This document shows positions 25,199 to 33,834 of a stretch of 64,000 nucleotides of DNA, piece by piece. This DNA comes from Azospirillum humicireducens (GTDB lineage: Bacteria; Pseudomonadota; Alphaproteobacteria; Azospirillales; Azospirillaceae). Location of the stretch: assembly GCF_001639105.2 (NCBI RefSeq), contig NZ_CP015285.1, forward strand, positions 2,968,001 through 3,032,000. Direction: 5' to 3'. The notes under the pieces were generated by a model. The model searched no databases and was not told the DNA's origin. It saw only the letters and a program-made list of their open reading frames with translations. How positions within the stretch are numbered: the first letter of the stretch is position 1; each line of letters opens with the position of its first letter. A program made the position numbers and the translations under genes.

Positions 25199-26116
25199 TC
25201 ACTCCTTCGCCGGCACGGTCTTCAGATAGGCGGCGATGGCGGCACGGTCCTCGGCCGTCAGCTTGGAGGTGCTGTTGCGCACCACCTCGCCCATGGCGCC
25301 GCCGACAACGTCGCCTTCCGGGGTCAGCCCGGTCTCCAGCAGCAGGGTCAGGTCGCCGTCGGACCAGCCGCCGATGCCCTTGCTCCGGGCGCTGGTGATC
25401 CCCGGCACCGTGTCGCCGTCCGGGCCGTCCGGATTGCCGGCCAGATAGCGGTCGGACTCCATGCCGCCCATCAGGGTGCGCGGGCTGTGGCATTCGCCGC
25501 AATGGCCGAGCGCGTCGACCAGATAGCGCCCGCGGTTCCAGGCCGGCGGCTTCGCCGGATCGTCGGGCACCGGGCCGGGGCTGAGATACATCCACTGCCA
25601 GACCGGCAGCAGGAAGCGCCAGGAGAAGGGCGGCGTCAGGTCGTGCGGCCTGTTCGGCGCCGCAACCGCCGGCCGGCTGAACAGATAGGCCTTCAGGTCC
25701 AGCAGGTCGCGGTCGGTCATCCGCGTATAGCTGGCATATGGAAAGGCGGGGAACAGCGCGGCGCCGTCGGGCCGCACGCCCTCGCGGAAGGCGCGGATGA
25801 AGTCGGCGTCGCTCCAGCGGCCGATGCCGGTTTCCGGATCCGGCGTGATGTTGGGGGTGTGGAAGGTGCCGAAGGGCGTCGCCAGCGCCCGCCCGCCGGC
25901 CAGCGGCGCCCCGCCCTCCTTCTCGTTGCTGTGGCAGCCGAGGCAGCCGGCGGCATGGAATACATAGGCACCGCGGGTCACCGGATCGCCGGCGGGCGCC
26001 CCGCCCGCCGGTGCCGTGTCCGCGGCCAACGCGCCGCCGCCCCCACCCGATACGGCGAAGGCAACGGCGAACGGCAGCAGCCATGCGGCGGCGGCAGCGG
26101 TCAGGGCGTGCCGCAT
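25199..26116 (-). CDS. Diheme cytochrome c
   Basis: A 305-residue exported protein with a signal peptide (residues ~1-31, ending ALAA) and two CXXCH heme sites, CLGCH near residue 58 and CGECH near residue 207. Each is followed by a methionine-containing segment. The double-domain layout and the LDLKAYLFSRP block match cytochromes c that accept electrons from periplasmic dehydrogenases (alcohol or sugar-acid dehydrogenases). No dehydrogenase subunit is next to it. It lies three bases downstream of the cytochrome c' gene, so the two are co-transcribed. Confidence 0.88.
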   Translation of the reverse strand: MRHALTAAAAAWLLPFAVAFAVSGGGGGALAADTAPAGGAPAGDPVTRGAYVFHAAGCLGCHSNEKEGGAPLAGGRALATPFGTFHTPNITPDPETGIGRWSDADFIRAFREGVRPDGAALFPAFPYASYTRMTDRDLLDLKAYLFSRPAVAAPNRPHDLTPPFSWRFLLPVWQWMYLSPGPVPDDPAKPPAWNRGRYLVDALGHCGECHSPRTLMGGMESDRYLAGNPDGPDGDTVPGITSARSKGIGGWSDGDLTLLLETGLTPEGDVVGGAMGEVVRNSTSKLTAEDRAAIAAYLKTVPAKE

Positions 26117-26119
26117 CGG

Positions 26120-26605
26120 TCAGTTCTTCTTGACGCGGAAGTCCTCGTGACAGCTACCGCAGGTCTTGGTTGTCGCGCCCAGCGCCTGGGCGATCTGCGT
26201 GCGGTCGCCGCTCTTCACCGCGGCGTCCAGCTTCTCGGCCGCCGGCTGGACGGCGCTCCAGTAGCGCTGCGCCTCGGCCCAGTTCTTCCACAGCTCCGGC
26301 TTGGCGGCGCTGTCGGTCACCCCCACCGCGGTGCCTTCGGGGAAGATCGCCTTCGGATCCATCCTGGAGACCGCCAGCACGGCCTCCGCCCCCTTGGCCG
26401 CGTCTTCGAGGGTGGCGCCCTCGTTCTTCACATATTTGGCGACGGCGCCCACTCCGCCGCCGAGCTTCTTCATCGTCTGCTGCCGGTCCTTCACCTGCCA
26501 GGCCGGATCGGCGGCGCCGGCTGTGCCGGCCGACATGCCGAACAGTGCGAACATCAGACCGGCGACGGACGCCGCCGCAAGGACATTGACGACGCGGTTG
26601 CTCAT
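26120..26605 (-). CDS. Cytochrome c' (c556) family protein
   Basis: A 161-residue periplasmic protein with a signal peptide (~1-31, AGTAGA-A) and a C-terminal heme site CGSCH near residue 149, the layout of cytochrome c'/c556 four-helix proteins. The start at 26605 has a GGGAGGGAC ribosome site. Cytochromes c' bind NO or CO at a five-coordinate heme, whereas c556 proteins have a Met ligand and carry electrons; a Met at residue 45 (RQQTMKKLG) would suit the latter. First gene of the pair with the diheme cytochrome. It is divergent from the LOG gene. Confidence 0.87.
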   Translation of the reverse strand: MSNRVVNVLAAASVAGLMFALFGMSAGTAGAADPAWQVKDRQQTMKKLGGGVGAVAKYVKNEGATLEDAAKGAEAVLAVSRMDPKAIFPEGTAVGVTDSAAKPELWKNWAEAQRYWSAVQPAAEKLDAAVKSGDRTQIAQALGATTKTCGSCHEDFRVKKN

Positions 26606-26749
26606 GTGGTCCCTCCCGATGATGCCCTGGTTTAACGGTGCCTGTGCCGCTGTTGACGCGCCGCCCTCTCCCGATATTCCATGGCTTTCACCGGATTGTT
26701 TGCGCCCCGCCCCATGGTGGGCGGCGGTGGCGAGAAAGGTTGACCCGCG

Positions 26750-27334
26750 ATGAAGAGCCTGTCGTCCGTCTGCGTCTATTGCGGTGCATCCAGCCGCGTC
26801 GCCGATGTCTACAAGGAAGCCGCCCATGCGCTGGGCGACGGACTGGCCCGCCGCGGCATCCGCATGGTCTATGGCGGCGGCCGGGTCGGGCTGATGGGCA
26901 TCGCCGCCGATGCGGCCATCGCCGCCGGCGGCGAGGTGGTCGGCATCATTCCCGAACACATCCAGTCGGCGGAAATCGAGCATACCGGCCTGACCGAACT
27001 GCATGTCGTCGACAGTATGCACACCCGCAAGCGCATGATGGTCGAGCGCGCCGACGCCTTCGTCATCCTGCCGGGCGGTCTCGGCACGCTGGACGAGGCC
27101 TTCGAGATCCTGACCTGGAAACAGCTGCAGTTGCACGACAAGCCGATCGTCATCGCCGACGTCGACGGCTATTGGCGCCCGCTGCTGGGGTTGATCGACC
27201 ATATGGTCGCCCAGGGCTTCGCCCGCATCGACCGTTCCGCCCTCTACCGCGTCGCCGACCATGTCGACGGCGTGTTCGAAGCGCTGGAGGCGATGCCGGA
27301 TGCCGCCCACCCGTCCCAGCCCAAGAAGTTCTGA
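26750..27334 (+). CDS. LOG-family nucleotide phosphoribohydrolase (TIGR00730 group)
   Basis: A 194-residue cytoplasmic protein of the LOG (lonely guy) family. It begins SLSSVCVYCGASSR and carries the signature PGGLGTLDEAFE around residues 108-119, with the conserved Arg/Lys pair MHTRKRMM before it. LOG enzymes release cytokinin bases from riboside 5'-monophosphates or cleave AMP-like nucleotides; in plant-associated bacteria this can yield active cytokinin, but the sequence does not prove that role here. Single gene before dnaB. Confidence 0.92.
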   Translation: MKSLSSVCVYCGASSRVADVYKEAAHALGDGLARRGIRMVYGGGRVGLMGIAADAAIAAGGEVVGIIPEHIQSAEIEHTGLTELHVVDSMHTRKRMMVERADAFVILPGGLGTLDEAFEILTWKQLQLHDKPIVIADVDGYWRPLLGLIDHMVAQGFARIDRSALYRVADHVDGVFEALEAMPDAAHPSQPKKF

Positions 27335-27379
27335 AGGGCAGCTCGGCCCTTCCCGCGGTTATCCCCGGACTTCCCAGCC

Positions 27380-27388
27380 TGTGGATAA
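27380..27388 (-). promoter_or_regulatory. Perfect DnaA box ahead of dnaB
   Basis: TGTGGATAA is the exact complement of TTATCCACA. A related TTATCCCCG lies at 27359-27367. Both are inside the 132-base gap before dnaB. They might bind DnaA and link helicase expression to replication initiation, but a single box can also occur by chance in GTGGATAAC-type intergenic sequence. Confidence 0.5.
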
Positions 27389-27466
27389 CTTCTGTGCACA
27401 GCTTTTGTGGAGGGTTTCCCACCCTTCGCAGGGCGTTCCCGTTCTGTTTCTGATATTGTGTCCTTC

Positions 27467-28972
27467 ATGAGCAACCAGACCTCATCGCTGTTCGATCCCC
27501 GCCCCTCCGCCGCGGTCAAGCCAACGGCCGAGTACCGCACGCCTCCCAACAACGAAGAGGCGGAGCAGGCGCTGCTGGGCGCGATCCTGGTCAACAACAA
27601 GGCCTATGAGAAGGTCGGCGAGTTCCTGCGGCCGGAGCATTTCTACGACCCGGCCCACCAGCGCATCTTCGCCGCCATCACCAAGATGATCGACCGCGGC
27701 CAGATCGCGAATCCGGTCACGCTGAAATCGTTGTTCGACAACGATCCCGAACTGGCGGTCGAAGGCGGCAGCGCCTATCTGGCGGAGCTGGCTGCCAACG
27801 TCGTCACCGTGGTCAACGCCGGCGATTACGGCAAGACCATCCACGACCTGTTCATCCGCCGGCAGCTGATCGAGGTCGGCACCGACATGGTGAACGAGGC
27901 GTACCGCCACGACCTCGACATCACGGCACTCGACCAGATCGGCGAGGCGGAGAAACAGCTGTTCGACCTCGCCTCCACCGGCGACGTGCAGGGCGGCTTC
28001 GTGGCGTTCGGCGAGTCGGTCAAGCATGCCATCGCCACGGCGGAGGTGGCCTTCCGCCGCTCCAGCCACGTCACCGGCGTCACCACCGGACTGATCGACA
28101 TCGACCGCAAGCTGGGCGGCCTGCATCCGTCGGACCTGATCATCCTCGCCGGGCGTCCCTCGATGGGCAAGACGGCACTGGCCACCAACATCGCCTTCAA
28201 CGCCGCCAAGGCGCATATGCGCTCGTCCGGCCAGGAAGGCGGCGTGGTCGGCTTCTTCTCTCTCGAAATGTCGGCGGAACAGCTGGCCACCCGTATCCTC
28301 GCCGACGAGGTGCAGGTGCCCGGCGACAAGATCCGCCGCGGCGAGATCCGCGACACCGATTTCCCGAAATTCGTCCAGGCCAGCCAGGATCTGGCGCGCT
28401 GCCCCTTCTATGTCGACGACACGCCGGCCCTGTCGGTCGCCGCGGTGCGCACGCGCTGCCGCCGGCTGAAGCGGACCTCGGGCCTTAGCATGGTGGTGGT
28501 CGACTATCTCCAGCTGCTGCGCGGCTCGTCCTCGCGCGGGTCGGAGAACCGGGTGCAGGAAATCTCGGAGATCACCCGCGGCCTGAAGGCCATCGCCAAG
28601 GAGCTGGACGTGCCGGTGGTGGCGCTGTCGCAGCTGAGCCGTGCCGTGGAACTGCGCGAGGACAAGCGCCCGCAGCTGGCCGACCTTCGCGAATCGGGCT
28701 CGATCGAGCAGGACGCCGACGTCGTGATGTTCGTTTTCCGCGAACAGTATTATCTTGAGCGCGCCGAGCCCTCGCGCCGGCCCGACGAGAGCGACGACAA
28801 GTTCAACGACCGTTACCAGCGCTGGCAGCAGCGTCTCGGCGAGGTGCACAACACCGCCGAGGTGATCATCGCCAAGCAGCGTCACGGTCCGATCGGCACC
28901 GTCCGTCTCTACTTCGACGGCCAGTTCACCAAGTTCGGCGATCTCGACCAGCACCACCAGACCGACGAGTGA
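27467..28972 (+). CDS. dnaB: Replicative DNA helicase
   Basis: A 501-residue hexameric helicase. The N-terminal domain (residues ~28-130, NEEAEQALLGAILVNNKAYE) binds primase; the RecA-like ATPase domain (~190-470) has Walker A AGRPSMGKTALA, Walker B VVVDYLQLL, and the late ESGSIEQDADVVMF typical of DnaB. It unwinds DNA at the replication fork. The start at 27467 (MSNQTSSLFDP) is chosen over an upstream in-frame ATG whose leader is not conserved in type. Its stop overlaps the alanine racemase GTG start (GTGA), an arrangement seen in many alphaproteobacteria. Confidence 0.97.
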   Translation: MSNQTSSLFDPRPSAAVKPTAEYRTPPNNEEAEQALLGAILVNNKAYEKVGEFLRPEHFYDPAHQRIFAAITKMIDRGQIANPVTLKSLFDNDPELAVEGGSAYLAELAANVVTVVNAGDYGKTIHDLFIRRQLIEVGTDMVNEAYRHDLDITALDQIGEAEKQLFDLASTGDVQGGFVAFGESVKHAIATAEVAFRRSSHVTGVTTGLIDIDRKLGGLHPSDLIILAGRPSMGKTALATNIAFNAAKAHMRSSGQEGGVVGFFSLEMSAEQLATRILADEVQVPGDKIRRGEIRDTDFPKFVQASQDLARCPFYVDDTPALSVAAVRTRCRRLKRTSGLSMVVVDYLQLLRGSSSRGSENRVQEISEITRGLKAIAKELDVPVVALSQLSRAVELREDKRPQLADLRESGSIEQDADVVMFVFREQYYLERAEPSRRPDESDDKFNDRYQRWQQRLGEVHNTAEVIIAKQRHGPIGTVRLYFDGQFTKFGDLDQHHQTDE

Positions 28973-30099
28973 CCAGAGTGACCAGCGACCAGACCCCGCG
29001 CGCCGGCGCGATCCTCACCGTGGATGTCGGCGCCGTCGTCGCCAACTGGACGCAGCTGCGCGACCGGGTGGCCCCGGCGGAGTGTTCCGCCGTGGTCAAG
29101 GCCGACGCCTATGGGCTGGGGGCGGCGCGGGTGGTGCCGGCCCTGGCCGCCGCCGGCTGCCGGACCTTCGTCGTCGCCCAGCTGGAGGAGGCGCTGGCCG
29201 TCCGCCGCGCGCTGGAGCCCGTGGCGCCCGAGGCGCAGGTCTTCTCGCTGGGCGGGCTGCCGCCGGGTTATGAGGGCGAGTTCATCGCCGGGCGCATCCT
29301 GCCGGTGCTGAACCATCTGGGCGAGATCGCGGCGTGGCGGGCCTTCACGGCCTCGCGCGGCGAGGTGTTGCCGGCGGTGATCCACATCGACACCGGCATG
29401 AACCGGCTGGGGCTCGGCCCCGACGAGCTGGACGAGCTGGCCGGCCATCCGGACTGGCTGGAGGGCATCAACGTCCGCTATTGGATGACGCACCTCGCCT
29501 GCGCCGACGAGTTCGACAACCCGATGACCGGGGAGCAGCTGGAGCGGTTCCGCAGCGCGCTCGCCCGGCTGCCGAAGGCGAAGGCCAGCTTCGCCAATTC
29601 GTCGGGCATCTTCCACGGCGCGGACCATCACTTCGACCTCGCCCGGCCGGGCTGCGCGCTCTATGGCGTGAACCCGACGCCGCATCTGCCCAACCCGATG
29701 CGCGGCACGGTGCGGCTGGATGCGCGGCTCCTGCAGGTGCGCAACTGCTCGGCACCGATGACGGTCGGCTATGGCGCCGCCCATAAGGTCACCGGGCCGG
29801 CGCGGATCGCCACCATCGGCGTCGGCTATGCCGACGGCTATCTGCGCTCGCTGAGCGGCAAGGGGCATGTCTTCGTCGATGGCGTCGCCGCCCCCATCGT
29901 CGGGCGGATCTCGATGGACCTCATCACCATCGACGTGACCGGCCTGCCGGAGAACGTGGCGCAGGCCGGCCGCATGGTCGAGCTGATCGGCCCCAGCCGC
30001 CCGGTCGACACGGTGGCGGCGGAGGCCGGGACCATCGGCTACGAAGTGCTGACCTCGCTCGGCCAGCGCTATCACCGGGTTTATGTGAGCGGAGAGTAA
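28969..30099 (+). CDS. alr: Alanine racemase
   Basis: A 376-residue PLP enzyme that makes D-alanine for peptidoglycan. The PLP lysine is in AVVKADAYGLGA (residue ~45), and the second catalytic base is the Tyr in GVGYADGYLRSLS in the C-terminal beta domain. TIDVTGLP and RISMDLI also match the family. The GTG at 28969 overlaps the dnaB stop; a GTG three codons later is an alternative. Cytoplasmic. No terminator-like hairpin follows directly, but a long inverted-repeat element begins about 45 bases downstream. Confidence 0.95.
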   Translation: MTRVTSDQTPRAGAILTVDVGAVVANWTQLRDRVAPAECSAVVKADAYGLGAARVVPALAAAGCRTFVVAQLEEALAVRRALEPVAPEAQVFSLGGLPPGYEGEFIAGRILPVLNHLGEIAAWRAFTASRGEVLPAVIHIDTGMNRLGLGPDELDELAGHPDWLEGINVRYWMTHLACADEFDNPMTGEQLERFRSALARLPKAKASFANSSGIFHGADHHFDLARPGCALYGVNPTPHLPNPMRGTVRLDARLLQVRNCSAPMTVGYGAAHKVTGPARIATIGVGYADGYLRSLSGKGHVFVDGVAAPIVGRISMDLITIDVTGLPENVAQAGRMVELIGPSRPVDTVAAEAGTIGYEVLTSLGQRYHRVYVSGE

Positions 30100-30145
30100 A
30101 TAAGCTGTGGCGCCTTGCCGGCGCGCAGCCTCGTCTGGCAAGATT

Positions 30146-30285
30146 TACACGGATGTCACGGATTTAGACACGGATTACACGGATTTTTATTTTACTTGAT
30201 CAGTTGGCTGCTTTGCCTGGAAGGGTGTGACTGGCCGAAGCGATATCCGTGACATCCGTGTTTTAATCCGTGACATCCGTGTCGT
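30146..30285. repeat. Long inverted-repeat element built from ACACGGATGTCACGGATT units
   Basis: The left arm (30146-30189) and right arm (30243-30285) are near-perfect inverted copies of about 37 bases around a ~55-base spacer. Each arm is itself two tandem ~18-base units (ACACGGATGTCACGGATT and a close variant). It fills the 330-base gap between alr and the second mlaE, whose remaining bases show nothing clear. The form is that of a small non-autonomous palindromic repeat family. Confidence 0.75.
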
Positions 30286-30429
30286 CGTTGCCAGATACAA
30301 CCGAACGCTCCCGCGACCGCGACGACCAACTCCGCCCACCATTGCAAAGTCCAAGGATGACCTTGGCGCTCATCGGTGCTATGACCGCATCGCCCAAATG
30401 AGTCTCTAACCAAGGATGCGGGCCGACTG

Positions 30430-31206
30430 ATGGGTTTCCTCGCCGCCACCGGCCGGGCCTTCCTGATCTTCCTGGAAGCGACCGGACGCCTTGCCCTGTT
30501 CACCGGATCCGCCCTGTCGCACTGCGTGCGGCCGCCGTTCTATCCACGGCAGATCCTGCGGCAGATGATCGACATCGGCTATTACTCGCTGCCGGTGGTC
30601 GGGCTGACGGCGCTGTTCACCGGCATGGTGCTGGCCCTGCAAAGCTACAGCGGCTTCTCCCGCTTCCAGGCGGAAGGCGCCATCGCCACCGTCGTCGTGC
30701 TGTCGATCACCCGCGAGCTGGGGCCGGTGCTGGCCGGCCTGATGGTCGCGGGCCGCATCGGCGCCGCCATGGCCGCCGAGATCGGCACCATGCGGGTGAC
30801 CGAGCAGATCGACGCCCTCTCCACGCTGTCCACCAATCCGTACAAGTATCTGGTGGCGCCGCGGCTGATCGCCGGCCTGACCATGGTGCCGCTGCTGGTG
30901 GTCGTCGCCGATATCATCGGCGTGTTCGGCGGCTTCCTGGTCGGCGTCTACCGGCTCGACTTCAACGCGGCCAGCTACATCAACCGCACCTGGGAATTCC
31001 TGCAACCGGTCGACGTCATCTCCGGTCTGGTGAAGGCGGCGATCTTCGGCTTCCTGATCGCGCTGATGGGCTGCTACCACGGCTACCACTCCAAGGGCGG
31101 CGCCCAGGGCGTGGGTGCTGCGACCACCAATGCGGTTGTGTCGGCCTCGATCATGATCCTGGTGTGGAACTACCTCATCACCGGCCTCTTCTTCTCGACC
31201 AAGTGA
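30430..31206 (+). CDS. MlaE-type lipid ABC permease (second system)
   Basis: A 258-residue MlaE/DUF140 permease without a STAS domain, unlike the one at 5257-6447. It has five or six membrane segments and the conserved loop GRIGAAMAAEIGTMRVTEQI, plus the LMGCYHGYHSKGGAQGVG segment near the C-terminus. It precedes its ATPase by ten bases. With that ATPase it should form an MCE-type transporter core, but no MCE protein or lipoprotein is in this locus. The start ATG is directly after a GGATGCGGGCCGACTG leader. Confidence 0.93.
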   Translation: MGFLAATGRAFLIFLEATGRLALFTGSALSHCVRPPFYPRQILRQMIDIGYYSLPVVGLTALFTGMVLALQSYSGFSRFQAEGAIATVVVLSITRELGPVLAGLMVAGRIGAAMAAEIGTMRVTEQIDALSTLSTNPYKYLVAPRLIAGLTMVPLLVVVADIIGVFGGFLVGVYRLDFNAASYINRTWEFLQPVDVISGLVKAAIFGFLIALMGCYHGYHSKGGAQGVGAATTNAVVSASIMILVWNYLITGLFFSTK

Positions 31207-31216
31207 GCGCCATCAA

Positions 31217-31990
31217 ATGACCGTTCCCAAGATCGCGCTCAAGAACGTCTATAAGCATTTCGGCCCGAAGAAGGTGCTGAACGGCATCGATCTGGAGGTG
31301 GCGAAGGGCGAGTCGCTGGTCGTCATCGGCGGGTCGGGCACCGGCAAGTCGGTGATGCTGAAAAGCATCCTTGGCCTGCTGACGCCGGATTCCGGATCGA
31401 TCCAGGTCGATGGCGTCGAGACGACCCGGCTGCGCTCGCGCGAGCGCGAGAAGATGCTGCACAAGTTCGGCATGCTGTTCCAGGGCGCTGCCCTGTTCGA
31501 CAGCCTGACGGTCTGGGAGAATGTCGCCTTCGGCCTGATCCAGGGCGAGCATATGCCGCGTGCCCAGGCCAAGGAGATCGCGGTCGCCAAGCTGGGCGCC
31601 GTCGGCCTCACTCCCGACGTGGCGGAGCTGTCGCCGGCAGAGCTGTCGGGCGGCATGCAGAAGCGCGTCGGCCTTGCCCGCGCCATCGCCGACGAACCGG
31701 AGATCATCTTCTTCGACGAGCCGACGACCGGCCTCGACCCGATCATGGCCGACGTCATCAACGAACTGATCGTGCAGTGCGTGAAGGATCTGGGCGCCAC
31801 CGCCGTCACCATCACCCACGACATGGCGTCGGCCCGCAAGATCGCCGACCGTATCGCGATGATCTATCAGGGCCGGATCATCTGGACCGGCCACGCCCGC
31901 GACATCGACAATTCGGGCAATGCCTATGTCGACCAGTTCGTCCATGGCCGGGCGGACGGGCCGATCAAGATGCAGATCAAGGCGCTCTGA
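31217..31990 (+). CDS. MlaF-type ABC ATPase (second system)
   Basis: A 257-residue ATPase partner of the permease just upstream. Walker A GGSGTGKSVML (near residue 37), signature LSGGMQKRVGLARAI, Walker B IIFFDEPTTGLDP and H-loop TITHDMASA are all intact. The C-terminus (residues ~235-257) resembles MlaF tails that contact a second subunit. It is closely similar in type to the ATPase at 4460-5257, so the genome has at least two Mla-like systems. No partner MCE gene follows. Confidence 0.94.
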   Translation: MTVPKIALKNVYKHFGPKKVLNGIDLEVAKGESLVVIGGSGTGKSVMLKSILGLLTPDSGSIQVDGVETTRLRSREREKMLHKFGMLFQGAALFDSLTVWENVAFGLIQGEHMPRAQAKEIAVAKLGAVGLTPDVAELSPAELSGGMQKRVGLARAIADEPEIIFFDEPTTGLDPIMADVINELIVQCVKDLGATAVTITHDMASARKIADRIAMIYQGRIIWTGHARDIDNSGNAYVDQFVHGRADGPIKMQIKAL

Positions 31991-32082
31991 CCCTGGGGGC
32001 CCGGCGATTGATGCAGATCCTGGCAGGGCCGCGGACGCTTGGCTAGAACGGCGGCCGGGATTCGCTTTTCCGAGGCTCCACC

Positions 32083-32313
32083 ATGATCGTCTACGCTCTG
32101 CACTGCGCCTGCGGCCATGATTTCGACCAGTGGTTCGACAATATGGCCGATTACGATGCCAAGAAGGCGGCCGGCATTCCCTGCCCGTCCTGCGGCGGCA
32201 CCGAGGTCGCCAAAGCCATCATGGCTCCGCGCGTCGGCAAGTCGCAGCCGGCACCGGCCCCCGCCTGCGCACCCGGCGGCTGCGGCGGGGGCGGCTGTCC
32301 AATGATGATGTGA
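32083..32313 (+). CDS. Short DUF1178-type zinc-ribbon protein
   Basis: A 76-residue protein beginning MIVYALHCACGHDFDQWF, with CPSCGG and KAIMAPRV, as in DUF1178 proteins. Those are normally about 140-150 residues; this one stops after about half and ends in a Cys/Gly tail (CAPGGCGGGGCPMMM). The paired Cys motifs (C-x-C and C-x2-C) suggest one zinc site, and the tail could bind another metal. It may be a natural short form related to FmdB rather than a truncation, as no leftover sequence follows. Function unknown. Confidence 0.75.
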   Translation: MIVYALHCACGHDFDQWFDNMADYDAKKAAGIPCPSCGGTEVAKAIMAPRVGKSQPAPAPACAPGGCGGGGCPMMM

Positions 32314-32326
32314 GGGGGACGGGTTC

Positions 32327-33271
32327 CTAGCGCCGCCGCGCTTCCGCCGTCAGGCGCGGTTCAATGGTCAGCTCCTCCCGGCGGCGCGGGGAGCCGAAGC
32401 TCGGCTCGACTCGCGACTCGCGCGGCCGGTCGTCGCCGGCCGGTGCCCGGCTGAGCGGATCGACGCCCCGTCCGCTGCGCCACCACGCAAAGCCGACGCC
32501 GCCCAGTGTCACCGCAAGCAGCCCGGCGACGCCGGCGCGCGCCGCGTTCGACTGCCACACCGACGTGCCGCCGCCGACCGCAACCGGTTCCTCCACCGGC
32601 GCCGGCTTGCCGTCGGGCGTCGTCGCGGAAACGGCTCCACGGGGAGCAGCCTGCGGAACCGGCCCCTCGGACGCGCCGGCTGGAGTCCGTGCTGCGCTCT
32701 GGGGTGCAGCACTGGTGGAAACTGCAGTGTGAGCCGCCGCGGGCGCCGAAGGGCGCGGTGCCGCGGCCGGGACGCTGTGGCCGGCGGACGAGGAAGACGA
32801 TGGAGAGGACGGCGCCGACACCGGCGCGCCGCCGAACTGGGCCATGCCACCGATGCTCTCGCTACCGGATTCGACCCGGCCGGTGGGGGCGGCGCGCGGC
32901 GTCACCTCTTTCTCATGGCGGGTCTGGCCGACCTGGCTCTTGGACAGGCTGCCCATGGTGGGGGCGGCCTTCTTCTCGCGCTCGCCCATCATCTTGTTGA
33001 TGGTGGCCTGGTCCAGAGTGCCGGTGGCCGGCAGTCCGACCGATTTCTGATAGGCGCTGAGCGACGAGCGGGTCTCCGGCGTCATCTGGCCCTTGGCGCG
33101 GCCGCCGATGTTGTAGCCCTTGTCCTTCAGGAAGGTCTGCGCCCACTGGATATCTGCCGTCGATGCCTCCGCCCAAGCGGAGCCCGGCGTCCCAAGCGCA
33201 AGACCCGACATCACCACTGCAACAGCCGCCACCGCGGCGCCACCACGCACCCGCCGCGAAATCCCAGACAT
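32327..33271 (-). CDS. Exported peptidoglycan-binding-like protein with C-terminal membrane anchor
   Basis: A 314-residue protein with a signal peptide (residues ~1-34, GTPGSAWA-E). A peptidoglycan-binding-like domain follows (~38-95, AQTFLKDKGYNIGGRAKGQM and LSAYQKSVGLPATGTLDQAT). Next come a long Ala/Pro/Ser linker, one membrane segment (AGVAGLLAVTLGGVGFAWW) and an Arg-rich cytoplasmic tail. It probably ties the wall to the inner membrane. The start at 33271 (MSGISRRVRGG) has a GGAGGGATAAGG ribosome site. It is divergent from the small lipoprotein gene. Confidence 0.8.
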   Translation of the reverse strand: MSGISRRVRGGAAVAAVAVVMSGLALGTPGSAWAEASTADIQWAQTFLKDKGYNIGGRAKGQMTPETRSSLSAYQKSVGLPATGTLDQATINKMMGEREKKAAPTMGSLSKSQVGQTRHEKEVTPRAAPTGRVESGSESIGGMAQFGGAPVSAPSSPSSSSSAGHSVPAAAPRPSAPAAAHTAVSTSAAPQSAARTPAGASEGPVPQAAPRGAVSATTPDGKPAPVEEPVAVGGGTSVWQSNAARAGVAGLLAVTLGGVGFAWWRSGRGVDPLSRAPAGDDRPRESRVEPSFGSPRRREELTIEPRLTAEARRR

Positions 33272-33518
33272 CGCCTTATCCCTCCGTCCGTGACGCCAGA
33301 CCGATTTTAGAGCCACGACACTCCCCCGCGAATCGGGGACATGGATCGTGTTACCAGATTGTGCCGCTTTTCCGGCGGCGATTTTTGTGCGTCTGCGTTG
33401 TCCGCCGCGCAGCGTTGCCGAAAAGGCGCGTTCCGGGAAATGGTGTGCGAAAATGGATCGGAAAAGGCCGGACGTGGTAGCGTCAATTCGGGGGCATCAC
33501 AAGGAACGCAGGGGCGCC

Positions 33519-33815
33519 ATGACCGGGTTCGAGAACGCATCTCCGTGGACCAGACTGGGGGTCGGGCCGGCGGCGGCCACCGCCCTGGCCGCCATGCTCC
33601 TGCTGTCGGGCTGCAGCAGTCCGCCGTCCTACCGCGAGTGGACCGCCAGCACCGACGTGCCGACCATCGCCTACGACGAATGCACCGAGCAGGTGGACCA
33701 CACCATGCGCCTGCGCGGCTACCCCCTGCGCCCGCTGCCGGAAACGCCGCAATACGGCTACCGCAAGGAAATCTTCGCGCTGTGCATGCGCCGCAAGGGC
33801 TATGCGACGGAGTGA
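33519..33815 (+). CDS. Small lipoprotein
   Basis: A 98-residue protein with a lipoprotein signal (AAMLLLSGCSS, Cys at residue ~32). A short mature domain follows with a pair of Cys residues (YDECTEQ and ALCMRRKGY) that could form a disulfide. The start at 33519 (MTGFENASP) has a CAGGGGC ribosome site; the longer open frame upstream does not look natural. I do not recognise the family. It converges on the next minus-strand gene 19 bases downstream. Confidence 0.72.
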   Translation: MTGFENASPWTRLGVGPAAATALAAMLLLSGCSSPPSYREWTASTDVPTIAYDECTEQVDHTMRLRGYPLRPLPETPQYGYRKEIFALCMRRKGYATE

Positions 33816-33834
33816 CCCTCCACCGTCCGCCGCG

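Noticed and set aside
30146-30285. CRISPR array
   Set aside because: The repeats are back-to-back and inverted with no unique spacers of even length, and there are no cas genes.
30192-30503. Small minus-strand frame with HGCHG repeats
   Set aside because: The repeated peptide comes from the inverted-repeat DNA element and the frame runs into the mlaE gene, so it is not a gene.
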